From assembly GCF_002001175.1 (NCBI RefSeq), contig NZ_MUNT01000011.1, positions 276,633-340,632 of the forward strand: 64,000 nucleotides of DNA, given 5' to 3'. The notes beneath the pieces were generated by a model. The model was not told the DNA's origin and ran no database searches. It saw nothing but the letters and a program-made list of their open reading frames with translations. The translations under genes and the position numbers were made by a program. Position 1 is the first letter of the stretch. Each line of letters starts with the position of its first letter. This document shows, piece after piece, positions 20,696 through 27,766 of this stretch. The DNA comes from Rhodanobacter sp. C03. Lineage in GTDB: Bacteria; Pseudomonadota; Gammaproteobacteria; Xanthomonadales; Rhodanobacteraceae.

Positions 20696-21847
20696 ATGAA
20701 AGCGTCCAGTCCAGAGCTCATGTCCAGCATCGTCGTTCCCGCCAAGCTGCTGACTGTGGTCCAGTTGATCCCCGCACTGCATTCGGGCGGTGCGGAGCGC
20801 TCGGCGCTGGAGATCGGTCGGGCGCTGGTGCAGGTCGGCCATCGCTCGGTGGTGATCTCGGCCGGTGGCCGGCTCACCGAACAGTTGCTGGCCGAAGGCA
20901 GTGAGCACATCACGCTCGACCTCGGCCGCAAGTCGCTGAGTACGCTGGCCCGGCTAGGTTCATTGCGCCGGGTACTGCGTGAACTCAAGCCCGACATCGT
21001 GCATGCCCGTTCGCGGTTGCCGGCGTGGATGGGCTGGTGGGCGTTGAAGGGGATGACGCCGCGGCCGCATTTCATCACCACCGTGCATGGACTCAATTCG
21101 CCGAGCGGCTACAGCGCGATCCTGTTGCGCGGGGAACGGGTGATCGCGGTCTCGCAGACCGTGCGCGATTACGTGCTCAGCCATTACCCCTGGCTAGAGC
21201 CGGCGAAGGTGCGGGTGATCCCGCGCGGCATCGATCCGGCGGCGTTTCCGTATGGCCACCGCCCGGACGACAGCTGGCAGAAGGCCTTCTTTGCGGAGTT
21301 TCCTGCGCTGGCCGGCGCGCCGCTGCTGACCCTGCCAGGGCGCGGCACGCGTCTGAAGGGTCACCATGACGCGATCGAGTTGCTGGCCGACCTGAAGCGA
21401 CGCGGGATCGAGGCACGGCTGCTGCTGCTGGGCGTGATCGAGCCCGGTCGCGAGGCCTACGTCGAGGAATTGCGTGAGCTGATCCGAGTGCGTGGGGTAA
21501 CCGCGCACGTCGTACTGACGCCACCGCGCCACGATATCCGCGACATCTATGCGGTGTCGGCGCTGGTGCTGCAGTTGTCGAACAAGCCCGAATCGTTCGG
21601 GCGTACCGTGATCGAGGCGTTGTCGCTGTGCCGTCCGGTACTCGGCTATGCCCACGGTGGCGTCGGCGAGTTGCTGGCAGAACTTTACCCGGCCGGCCGC
21701 GTACCGCAGGGGGATCGCGAGCGACTGGTGGAGCGTGCCGCGGAGTTGCTGCGGGTGGCGCCGCCGATTTCGCCGCTGTCGAGCTATCGCCTGATCGACA
21801 TGCAGCTGGCCACGCTGGCGCTGTACGACGAGGTGACCGGCGGCTGA
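20696..21847 (+). CDS. GT4-family glycosyltransferase
   Basis: 383-residue GT-B glycosyltransferase. N-terminal acceptor-side loop IPALHSGGAERSALEI, RVIPRGIDPAAF in the middle, and the nucleotide-sugar motif KPESFGRTVIEALSLCRPVLGY near the C-terminus with the E-x7-E pattern. Probably adds a sugar to the LPS core or O-antigen, judging from waaL and a GT2 directly downstream. The start could also be the ATG at 20720 (MSSIVVPAKLL). Confidence 0.9.
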   Translation: MKASSPELMSSIVVPAKLLTVVQLIPALHSGGAERSALEIGRALVQVGHRSVVISAGGRLTEQLLAEGSEHITLDLGRKSLSTLARLGSLRRVLRELKPDIVHARSRLPAWMGWWALKGMTPRPHFITTVHGLNSPSGYSAILLRGERVIAVSQTVRDYVLSHYPWLEPAKVRVIPRGIDPAAFPYGHRPDDSWQKAFFAEFPALAGAPLLTLPGRGTRLKGHHDAIELLADLKRRGIEARLLLLGVIEPGREAYVEELRELIRVRGVTAHVVLTPPRHDIRDIYAVSALVLQLSNKPESFGRTVIEALSLCRPVLGYAHGGVGELLAELYPAGRVPQGDRERLVERAAELLRVAPPISPLSSYRLIDMQLATLALYDEVTGG

Positions 21848-21917
21848 GGTCGTTGTTTCGAGTCCACAGCTGTTTGTGCACGCCTACAATGGGTGATCGC
21901 CCTCGCCCGATTCGCCC

Positions 21918-23183
21918 ATGACTTCTTTCGGTACCTCGCTCAAGGCCGCACTGCATTCGCCGCTGCTGCCGTACTGGCTGGTGGTCGCCCTGCTGCCGTT
22001 CGGGCGCAGCTCGGAGCTGGGCACGTTCCTGTGCCTGCTCGGCGTGATCCTGCTGTTTGCGCGGGATCCACGGGCAGTGCAGGAGCATCCCGGCGCGCAA
22101 TTGCTGTTGTGGCTGCTGGCGGGCTACATCGCCGCCGCGCTGCTGTCGTCGTTCGACTCGGTGGCACTGGGCAAGAGCTGGGGTACCGTGGCAGCCCTGC
22201 TGCGCTATGTGCCACTTGGCCTGTATGCGTGTTTCGCGATCCGCCGTGAGCGCAAGCTGCAGGCACTGTATGTCGCCGTGGCCCTGGTGCTGGCGCTGTG
22301 GACTGCCGATGCCTGGGTGCAGGCGCTGACCGGCTGGAGCGTGGCCGGACATGCCGAGGCCGAACGCGTTTCCGGCATCTTCGGTGCCACCGATCTCAAG
22401 CTGGGTCCAACCCTGGCGGTGTTGTCGCCGTTTGCGTTGTGGGCGGCGCGGCGACGCTGGGGCCTGCCGGGTCTGCTGCTGGCGTTCGTGCTGGTGCTGG
22501 GGCCGGTGTTGCTGGCCGGCTCGCGTGCGGCATGGCTGTGCTATGCGCTGGTGGCATTGGGTTTTGCCTGGCGTGAAGCGCGCTCGCCGCTGCGCTTTGC
22601 CGGATTTTGCCTGATCGGCATCCTGCTGCTGGGGCTCGCCGGCGGTATCGCCTGGAAAACCTCCAGCCGCTTTCAGCTACGGATGGATCGCACCCTGCTT
22701 GCCCTGCACGGCAGCGATCAGTCCATCGATACCGCGCTCAGCGGCCGGCTGGACATCTGGCACACCAGCGTGAAGATGATCGCGGCGCATCCGGTCAACG
22801 GTGTCGGCGTGCGCGGCTTCCGCTATGCCTATCCGCAGTACGCGCCGGCGGATGATCACTTTCTCACCGCGGAGTCTTGTGGTGTGGGCGAAGGTGCCTG
22901 TCACGCGCATCAGCTGGTGCTGGAGATCCTCACCGAGACCGGTGTGCTCGGCCTGTCGCTGTGGCTGGCCGCGGTCGTGCTGGCATGGCGCATGTGGCGT
23001 CGGGTCGGTGCAGTGGCGCGCGCGCGCGCGTTTCCGGTCACGCTGGCGCTGGGTGTGATGCTGTTCCCGCTGAATACCCATCTGGCCTTCTATTCGGCCT
23101 GGTGGGGGTTGTTGTTCGCCTGGTTGCTCGGCTTGTGGTGTGCCGCGCTGTACGTGGTGGAGGGCGGCGATGAGCTCGCGTGA
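21918..23183 (+). CDS. O-antigen ligase family protein (WaaL/Wzy_C)
   Basis: 421-residue inner-membrane protein with 10-12 hydrophobic segments and the large periplasmic loop of the Wzy_C family (SIDTALSGRLDIWHTSVKMIAAHPVNGVG, then RYAYPQYAP and CHAHQLVLEILTETG). The histidine in HAHQ and the arginine in SGRLDIW match residues important in O-antigen ligases. It would join O-antigen to lipid A-core on the periplasmic side. The neighbouring waaA, lpxL and glycosyltransferase genes favour ligase over polymerase. Its 3' end overlaps the GT2 gene by 14 bases. Confidence 0.88.
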   Translation: MTSFGTSLKAALHSPLLPYWLVVALLPFGRSSELGTFLCLLGVILLFARDPRAVQEHPGAQLLLWLLAGYIAAALLSSFDSVALGKSWGTVAALLRYVPLGLYACFAIRRERKLQALYVAVALVLALWTADAWVQALTGWSVAGHAEAERVSGIFGATDLKLGPTLAVLSPFALWAARRRWGLPGLLLAFVLVLGPVLLAGSRAAWLCYALVALGFAWREARSPLRFAGFCLIGILLLGLAGGIAWKTSSRFQLRMDRTLLALHGSDQSIDTALSGRLDIWHTSVKMIAAHPVNGVGVRGFRYAYPQYAPADDHFLTAESCGVGEGACHAHQLVLEILTETGVLGLSLWLAAVVLAWRMWRRVGAVARARAFPVTLALGVMLFPLNTHLAFYSAWWGLLFAWLLGLWCAALYVVEGGDELA

Positions 23184-23928
23184 ATCGCTGTCGGTGGTGG
23201 TGACCACGATGAACAACGCCGCCACCCTCGACGCCTGCCTGCGCTCGGTGGCCTGGGCCGACGAGATCGTGGTACTGGATTCGGGTTCGACCGATGCCAC
23301 GCTGGCGATTGCCGCGCACTATGGCGCGCAGATCCATGCTCAGCCATTTGCCGGCTACAGCGCGCAGAAGCAGGCGGCGATCGACCTGGCCAGCCAGCGC
23401 TGGGTGCTGCTGCTCGATTCCGATGAATCGCTCACGCCGGCAGGCGCCATCATCCTGCAACAGGCGCTGCAGGCGCCGAACCATGCCGGCTATCAGCTGT
23501 GGCGACGCGAGTGGCAGTTCTGGCGCTGGCAGTCCTCGGGCAGCCGGCTCAATCATTACGTGCGGCTGTTCGATCGACAGCGTGCGCGGATGAGCGATCA
23601 TCAGGTGCACGAGTCGGTGCTGGTGGACGGATCGGTCGGTGTGCTCGATGTGGTGATCGACCATGTCGGCGAGCCTGATATCGCCGGGCGTGCCGCCAAG
23701 GCCAACCGTTACTCCACCATGCAACTGGCTGATCTGGCCCAGCGCAAGGTGTCCTGGCTGCGCATGCGCATGGTGTTCTACCCGACCGCAGCCTTCCTGC
23801 GTTACTACGTGCTGCGTGGGCATTACCGCTCGGGCTGGGCCGGCTTCATTGCGGCCCGCATCCACGCGTTCTACGCGTTCCTGAAATACGCCAAGTTGTA
23901 TGAGGCCCGTCACCAGAAAACACGCTGA
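23170..23928 (+). CDS. GT2-family glycosyltransferase, WaaE/KdtX type
   Basis: 252-residue GT-A enzyme: SVVVTTMNNAATLDACLRS, EIVVLDSGSTDAT (metal-binding region), LLLDSDESLT and a C-terminal amphipathic region. This resembles the LPS core beta-glucosyltransferase WaaE/KdtX. The start at 23170 overlaps the 3' end of the ligase gene, so the two are likely coupled. Its last 17 codons (AFLKYAKLYEARHQKTR) are echoed at 31021-31071, beyond the peptidase block. Confidence 0.92.
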   Translation: MSSRESLSVVVTTMNNAATLDACLRSVAWADEIVVLDSGSTDATLAIAAHYGAQIHAQPFAGYSAQKQAAIDLASQRWVLLLDSDESLTPAGAIILQQALQAPNHAGYQLWRREWQFWRWQSSGSRLNHYVRLFDRQRARMSDHQVHESVLVDGSVGVLDVVIDHVGEPDIAGRAAKANRYSTMQLADLAQRKVSWLRMRMVFYPTAAFLRYYVLRGHYRSGWAGFIAARIHAFYAFLKYAKLYEARHQKTR

Positions 23929-24070
23929 CGGGCAGCGCATGGCAAGCCGCGCGATGTGTGCGCGGCTTCGCATTTATCGGCATTCTTTCAATGTGTCGTC
24001 GTAATTTTGCCTCACTGTTCAGCATGAATTCATGATGGATTCATGCTCCAATCATTTCTCGATTTGAGAT

Positions 24071-24084
24071 CGCAAAATATTGCG
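24071..24084. promoter_or_regulatory. Putative operator palindrome, copy 1
   Basis: CGCAAAATATTGCG, a dyad identical to the sequence at 27270-27283 before the second peptidase. Repeated exactly in two related regulatory regions, hence a candidate transcription factor site. Confidence 0.55.
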
Positions 24085-24146
24085 CATCCGTTGAGGGGGA
24101 TGAATCCGCGCCAGCCCGCATTCTGGCAATAGATTCAATACGAATT

Positions 24147-24160
24147 CGCAAATAATTGCG
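24147..24160. promoter_or_regulatory. Putative operator palindrome, copy 2 (variant)
   Basis: CGCAAATAATTGCG preceded by AATT, as is the copy at 27270. It differs from copy 1 only in the centre, keeping the CGCAA/TTGCG arms. At 513 bases before the start codon it is the positional counterpart of the 27270 copy (497 bases before its gene). Confidence 0.5.
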
Positions 24161-24587
24161 ATCAATCGCAGAATGGCAATACGCCTTCGCATATCCGCAA
24201 CATATTACATATTATTGAATTTATTGTGATTTACCTCGCAATTTAACTGTGCGCTGATTATTGGCGAATGCCATTGCAGACTAGTGATGCCACGTTGCAC
24301 ACTCGACAAGGCACAACGGCGCATCAAGAGTGCGGGGGGTAAGGGGTATTAATGCCACGCTGTTGTATATCGAGGGGGCTTTGACCAGCTAATTGATCGC
24401 GCGCGGCTTATTTAGAGCCGCGTGTTCAGCTGGCTTATTCCTTTTGTTGATTGAGCGCTGGGTTGCCGCACGGTCAAGCGCTGTGGTGAGACAGAAACAG
24501 GCATGGACGTAGATGTTGATGCCAGGTGTCTGGATGGAAGACGGAAATTCAAAATCCGCCGAAGGGGCGTAGGTTCTGCACGCAATG

Positions 24588-24645
24588 TGCTGTTCGCAAA
24601 GTAGATCCGGCTAATGCGCCATCAACTTTTTGACCAACTTACAGG
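24588..24645 (+). repeat. Conserved leader block before S53 peptidase 1
   Basis: Starts TGCTGTTCGCAAAGT and ends ATCAACTTTTTGACCAACTT-ACAGG; nearly identical to 27698-27757. It lies directly before the start codon, so it is probably 5' untranslated RNA or core promoter inherited from the gene duplication. Confidence 0.75.
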
Positions 24646-24659
24646 GTAGGGAGCTATAC

Positions 24660-27155
24660 ATGAAGCAGGGTTATCTCATTCTCAGCGCGTCCATTGCAGC
24701 TGCGCTGTCCGGCGCACCGGTTCTGGCGCAGCCGGTAGCCGCAAGCAATCTCGTCACGGCAGCCCGCACCAGCGAGGCGCCGCGCATCACCCAGACGATC
24801 AACAACCAGCTGGTATCCCCCGTTGCGAAGACTCACCTCAAATTCGTTGAAACGAAGGCACCGGCCAAGCGTCTGGCCGATACGTTCAAGATGAACCATC
24901 TCCAGCTGGTGCTCAAGCCCAGTGCCGAGCGTCAGGCCGCACTGACCAGCCTGATCGCCGACCAGCACAACCCGAAGTCGTCCAGCTTTCACAAGTGGCT
25001 GACCCCGGAGCAGTTCGGTGCATCGTATGGCGTGGCCGATAGCGATATCGCCGCCGTCACCGCATGGCTGAAGTCGCAGGGCTTCACCGTCAACAACGTC
25101 TATCCGAACAAGACCCAGATCGATTTCAGCGGCACCGTCGGTCAGGTGAACGCGGCGTTCCATACCCAGGAAAACATTTACGCGCTCGGTAAAACCGGCA
25201 CAAAGAAACAGCACATCGCCAACGCCGGCGACGTCAGCATCCCGGTGGCGCTGAAGGATGTGGTGGCCGGCGTGATGGGCCTCAACGATTTCCATCCGAA
25301 GGCGATGAACAAGCCGATCAAGGGTGCCAAGTGGGACGCCGCGAAGAAGGGCCTGGTGCTCAGCCAGCCGAAGGCTTCCGGCAAGCTCGGTGGCAAGAGC
25401 CAGGCGATCAGCATCGGCTATTCGGGAAATAACCCGCAGGGCGTGATCCGTGGCCTGGTGCCCAACGATCTGGCGACCATGTACGGTATCCCCACGATCC
25501 GCGCCAATGGCGTGACGGGTAAGGGTGTCACCATCGCGGTGGTCGAAGACGACTCGATGGTGCCGGCCGACTGGACCAATTTCACCAGCACCTTCAACCT
25601 CGTCAAGTTCGGCGGCACCTTCAACCAGATCCAGCCGGCGCCGAGCAGTGGCGTCAACAACTGCGCGGATCCGAACGTGATCAACGGCGCTGGCCAGGAC
25701 GACGGTGAAACCTTGCTGGACGCAGAATGGTCCACCGCCATCGCGCCGGGCGCGAACATCGTGGTGGCTTCCTGCGCGGACGAATACCAGAATAATGGCT
25801 ATTACTACGACGCGACCTCCAACTTCTTTGGCGGTGTCTTCGTTGCTGCGACCAATCTGATCAACGAAACGAGCGGTCGCCCTGACATCATCAGTGCCAG
25901 TTATGGCTTCGGTGAACAATTCACCGACAGCGCCAGCAAGACGGCGATCGACCTGATGTGGGCGCAGGCCGACGCCGAGGGCATTTCGGTGTTCGTCTCC
26001 ACCGGTGACTCCGGTTCCAACCCCAGCTTCAACGGCGGCCTGATCAACGGCTACTACGGCAACACCGCGGTCGATGCCAACTCGTTCGCGACTTCGCCGA
26101 ACGACACCGCCGTCGGTGGTACCGATCTGGCCGACATCATCGATGGCACCACCAGCAAGTACTTTGCAGCCACGCCGAGCGTCGTGGGCGGCTCGGCACT
26201 GTCCTATGTGCCTGAGATTCCGTGGAACGAGTCGTGCGGCAACGGTGTGGCGGCACAGTCGATGGGCTACGCCAAGGTAGTCGGCTTCTGCAATGACGCC
26301 ATGCGTTACGCGATGAACCCGCCGGCTACGCCGACCAATCTGCAGTACTACGCTGGCACGTTCGAGACCTCCGAGGCCGGCAGCGGCGGCCCGTCGTCCG
26401 TTGATCGCAAGCCGACCTGGCAGCGTCAGGTCTACAACACGGCAACGGACCAGTCGCGTGACCTTCCGGATGTGTCGTTGTTCGCCGGCTCGTTTGGCGA
26501 TGACACCTTCGTGGCGGTGTGCTCGGCGTACTACGTGTGCACCCCGGATTTCACCCCGGGCGTCTCCGGCGGCACGTACGCACAAGCTAATCCGAGCGGC
26601 GTCGGCCTCAGCGGCGGCACGTCGCTGGCCTCACCGATGTTCGCGGGCATCCAGGCGTTGATCGATCAGGGTCTGGCGGCGCGTGGCCTGCCCCAGGATC
26701 AGGGCAATGCGGCACCGACGCTGTATGCGTTGGCGGCCAACGAGTACGGCGCCGCTGGGCACCCGAACTCGTCGAGCCTGACCACCTGCAATGCCGACAA
26801 TGGTGCCACCGGCACGAGTGGCTGCGTGTTCCACAACGTGACCCGCGGTTCAATTTCCACTGCCTGTTACAGCGAGACGGCTGCCGTGGGTGACGTATTC
26901 AATTCGTTCATTACGCCGAATTGCTACTACTACAACTCATTTGTTGTCGCCACGTCGGGTGATGACACGTTGACCGTCAATATCGGCCTCACCACCAGCG
27001 ACGCCAATCCCACCGGCTACACCCCGGCGAACAAGGCGTTCAGTGCCCAGCCGGGCTGGAGCTTTGCGGCCGGTCTGGGTTCGGTGAACACCACGAACCT
27101 GCTGATCGCATGGCGTGCCTTCGTGGGGGCTCCACCGGCGCCACCGGCACCGTAA
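24660..27155 (+). CDS. Secreted S53 (sedolisin/kumamolisin) serine-carboxyl peptidase 1
   Basis: 831 residues. Signal peptide MKQGYLILSASIAAALSGAPVLAQ, then the pro-kumamolisin activation domain (about 60-235; NHLQLVLKPS, FHKWLTPEQFGASYG, TVGQVNAAFHT) and the S53 catalytic domain. The Glu-Asp pair sits in GETLLDAEW (Glu350, Asp354) and the catalytic serine in GGTSLASP (Ser655). The C-terminal region (PGWSFAAGLGSVNTTNLL) fits the calcium-site end of the family. Such enzymes self-process at acid pH and digest proteins outside the cell. Start 24660 is the ATG giving the signal peptide shared with the second copy. Several cysteines in the mature part suggest disulfides. Confidence 0.95.
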   Translation: MKQGYLILSASIAAALSGAPVLAQPVAASNLVTAARTSEAPRITQTINNQLVSPVAKTHLKFVETKAPAKRLADTFKMNHLQLVLKPSAERQAALTSLIADQHNPKSSSFHKWLTPEQFGASYGVADSDIAAVTAWLKSQGFTVNNVYPNKTQIDFSGTVGQVNAAFHTQENIYALGKTGTKKQHIANAGDVSIPVALKDVVAGVMGLNDFHPKAMNKPIKGAKWDAAKKGLVLSQPKASGKLGGKSQAISIGYSGNNPQGVIRGLVPNDLATMYGIPTIRANGVTGKGVTIAVVEDDSMVPADWTNFTSTFNLVKFGGTFNQIQPAPSSGVNNCADPNVINGAGQDDGETLLDAEWSTAIAPGANIVVASCADEYQNNGYYYDATSNFFGGVFVAATNLINETSGRPDIISASYGFGEQFTDSASKTAIDLMWAQADAEGISVFVSTGDSGSNPSFNGGLINGYYGNTAVDANSFATSPNDTAVGGTDLADIIDGTTSKYFAATPSVVGGSALSYVPEIPWNESCGNGVAAQSMGYAKVVGFCNDAMRYAMNPPATPTNLQYYAGTFETSEAGSGGPSSVDRKPTWQRQVYNTATDQSRDLPDVSLFAGSFGDDTFVAVCSAYYVCTPDFTPGVSGGTYAQANPSGVGLSGGTSLASPMFAGIQALIDQGLAARGLPQDQGNAAPTLYALAANEYGAAGHPNSSSLTTCNADNGATGTSGCVFHNVTRGSISTACYSETAAVGDVFNSFITPNCYYYNSFVVATSGDDTLTVNIGLTTSDANPTGYTPANKAFSAQPGWSFAAGLGSVNTTNLLIAWRAFVGAPPAPPAP

Positions 27156-27187
27156 TGAAATAACGCTTGAAGGTGATGTTTGATTGA

Positions 27188-27222
27188 AGCCTCTGGCTGC
27201 TGAGCAGCCAGAGGCTTTTTTT
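27188..27222 (+). terminator. Intrinsic terminator of S53 peptidase 1
   Basis: AGCCTCTGGCTGC, loop TGA, GCAGCCAGAGGCT followed by seven T residues. Confidence 0.95.
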
Positions 27223-27269
27223 ATTCATCAAGAGAAAATATGGCGTTGAGGCAAGCTATTTGTGTAATT

Positions 27270-27283
27270 CGCAAAATATTGCG
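27270..27283. promoter_or_regulatory. Putative operator palindrome, copy 3
   Basis: CGCAAAATATTGCG, 497 bases before the start codon of peptidase 2; identical to the copy at 24071. Confidence 0.55.
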
Positions 27284-27319
27284 ACTTGTTAATCAGATGC
27301 GCGACTTATTACGACTTCA
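27281..27319 (+). repeat. Direct repeats next to the operator palindrome
   Basis: GCGACTTGTTA (27281), GCGACTTATTA (27301) and the partial ACGACTTCA (27311): the first two are 20 bases apart, about two helical turns, and the first overlaps the palindrome end. Possible cooperative binding sites. Confidence 0.4.
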
Positions 27320-27697
27320 AGCCACCCTGTTTCTTCACATAAATTCCATTGCAGATTGAGAAAACAGGTCGCACACTCAAAAACCGCAGGAAGTATTGTC
27401 ATCAAGTTCGGGGAATGATAGGGCAGGCAGGCCGTAAGGGGTACGACGATTATGTGTTAAGGCCGTGGCAAGCCGCCACGGCTATGCGATTTCCATGAAT
27501 CTGCCATTCAGGCAGATCCGGGGTTTGTATAACCCGGGGCAGGCAATGCAATGCGTAGGGCGTGTGCGCAACAGGGTTCAGTTGGTGCAAACCAAATGAG
27601 CGCAGAAGTTGGGTAGAAGGTGGGGGGGTGTAGCAGGGCGGTAATTCTTAATTCTTAAGAAGACATGGCAGGCAAGCATGTAAGCAGATGTCGTGAG

Positions 27698-27757
27698 TGC
27701 TGTTCGCAAAGTGGAGCTGGCAAGTGCGCCATCAACTTTTTGATCAACTTACACAGG
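27698..27757 (+). repeat. Conserved leader block before S53 peptidase 2
   Basis: Counterpart of 24588-24645: same TGCTGTTCGCAAAGT opening and ATCAACTTTTTGATCAACTT-ACA near the end. Followed by the ribosome-binding site ACAGGAGC. Confidence 0.75.
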
Positions 27758-27766
27758 AGCTTCATC

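Larger units (their letters stand above)
23929..24659. other. 731-base AT-rich intergenic region upstream of S53 peptidase 1
   Basis: No gene is supported. It is visibly richer in A and T than the neighbouring coding DNA. It contains GCATGAAT/ATTCATGC arms (24022-24046), the palindrome CGCAAAATATTGCG (24071-24084), a close relative CGCAAATAATTGCG (24147-24160), TGCGAT-CA-ATCGCA (24157-24170), and a hairpin CGCGGCT/AGCCGCG (24402-24422). CCATTGCAGA (24271), GCACACTC (24297), GTAAGGGGTA (24339) and a 58-base block at 24588 recur in the same order upstream of the second peptidase. Confidence 0.8.
27156..27766. other. 611-base intergenic region between the two S53 peptidase genes
   Basis: No gene is supported. 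After the terminator of the first gene it is AT-rich to about 27420. It holds the exact palindrome CGCAAAATATTGCG (27270), direct repeats GCGACTTRTTA (27281 and 27301, with a partial ACGACTT at 27311), the blocks CCATTGCAGA (27346), GCACACTC (27371) and GTAAGGGGTA (27434) shared with the upstream region of peptidase 1, a hairpin GCCGTGGC/GCCACGGC (27462-27482), and the leader block from 27698. Confidence 0.8.

Noticed and set aside
24654..26585. 643-codon frame opposite S53 peptidase 1
   Set aside because: A similar frame exists opposite peptidase 2 only because the coding strands are paralogous; composition typical of antisense.
23929..27766. CRISPR array or transposon ends in the AT-rich gaps around the S53 genes
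   Set aside because: Repeats are short dyads and blocks in two copies; no regular spacer pattern, terminal inverted repeats or transposase.
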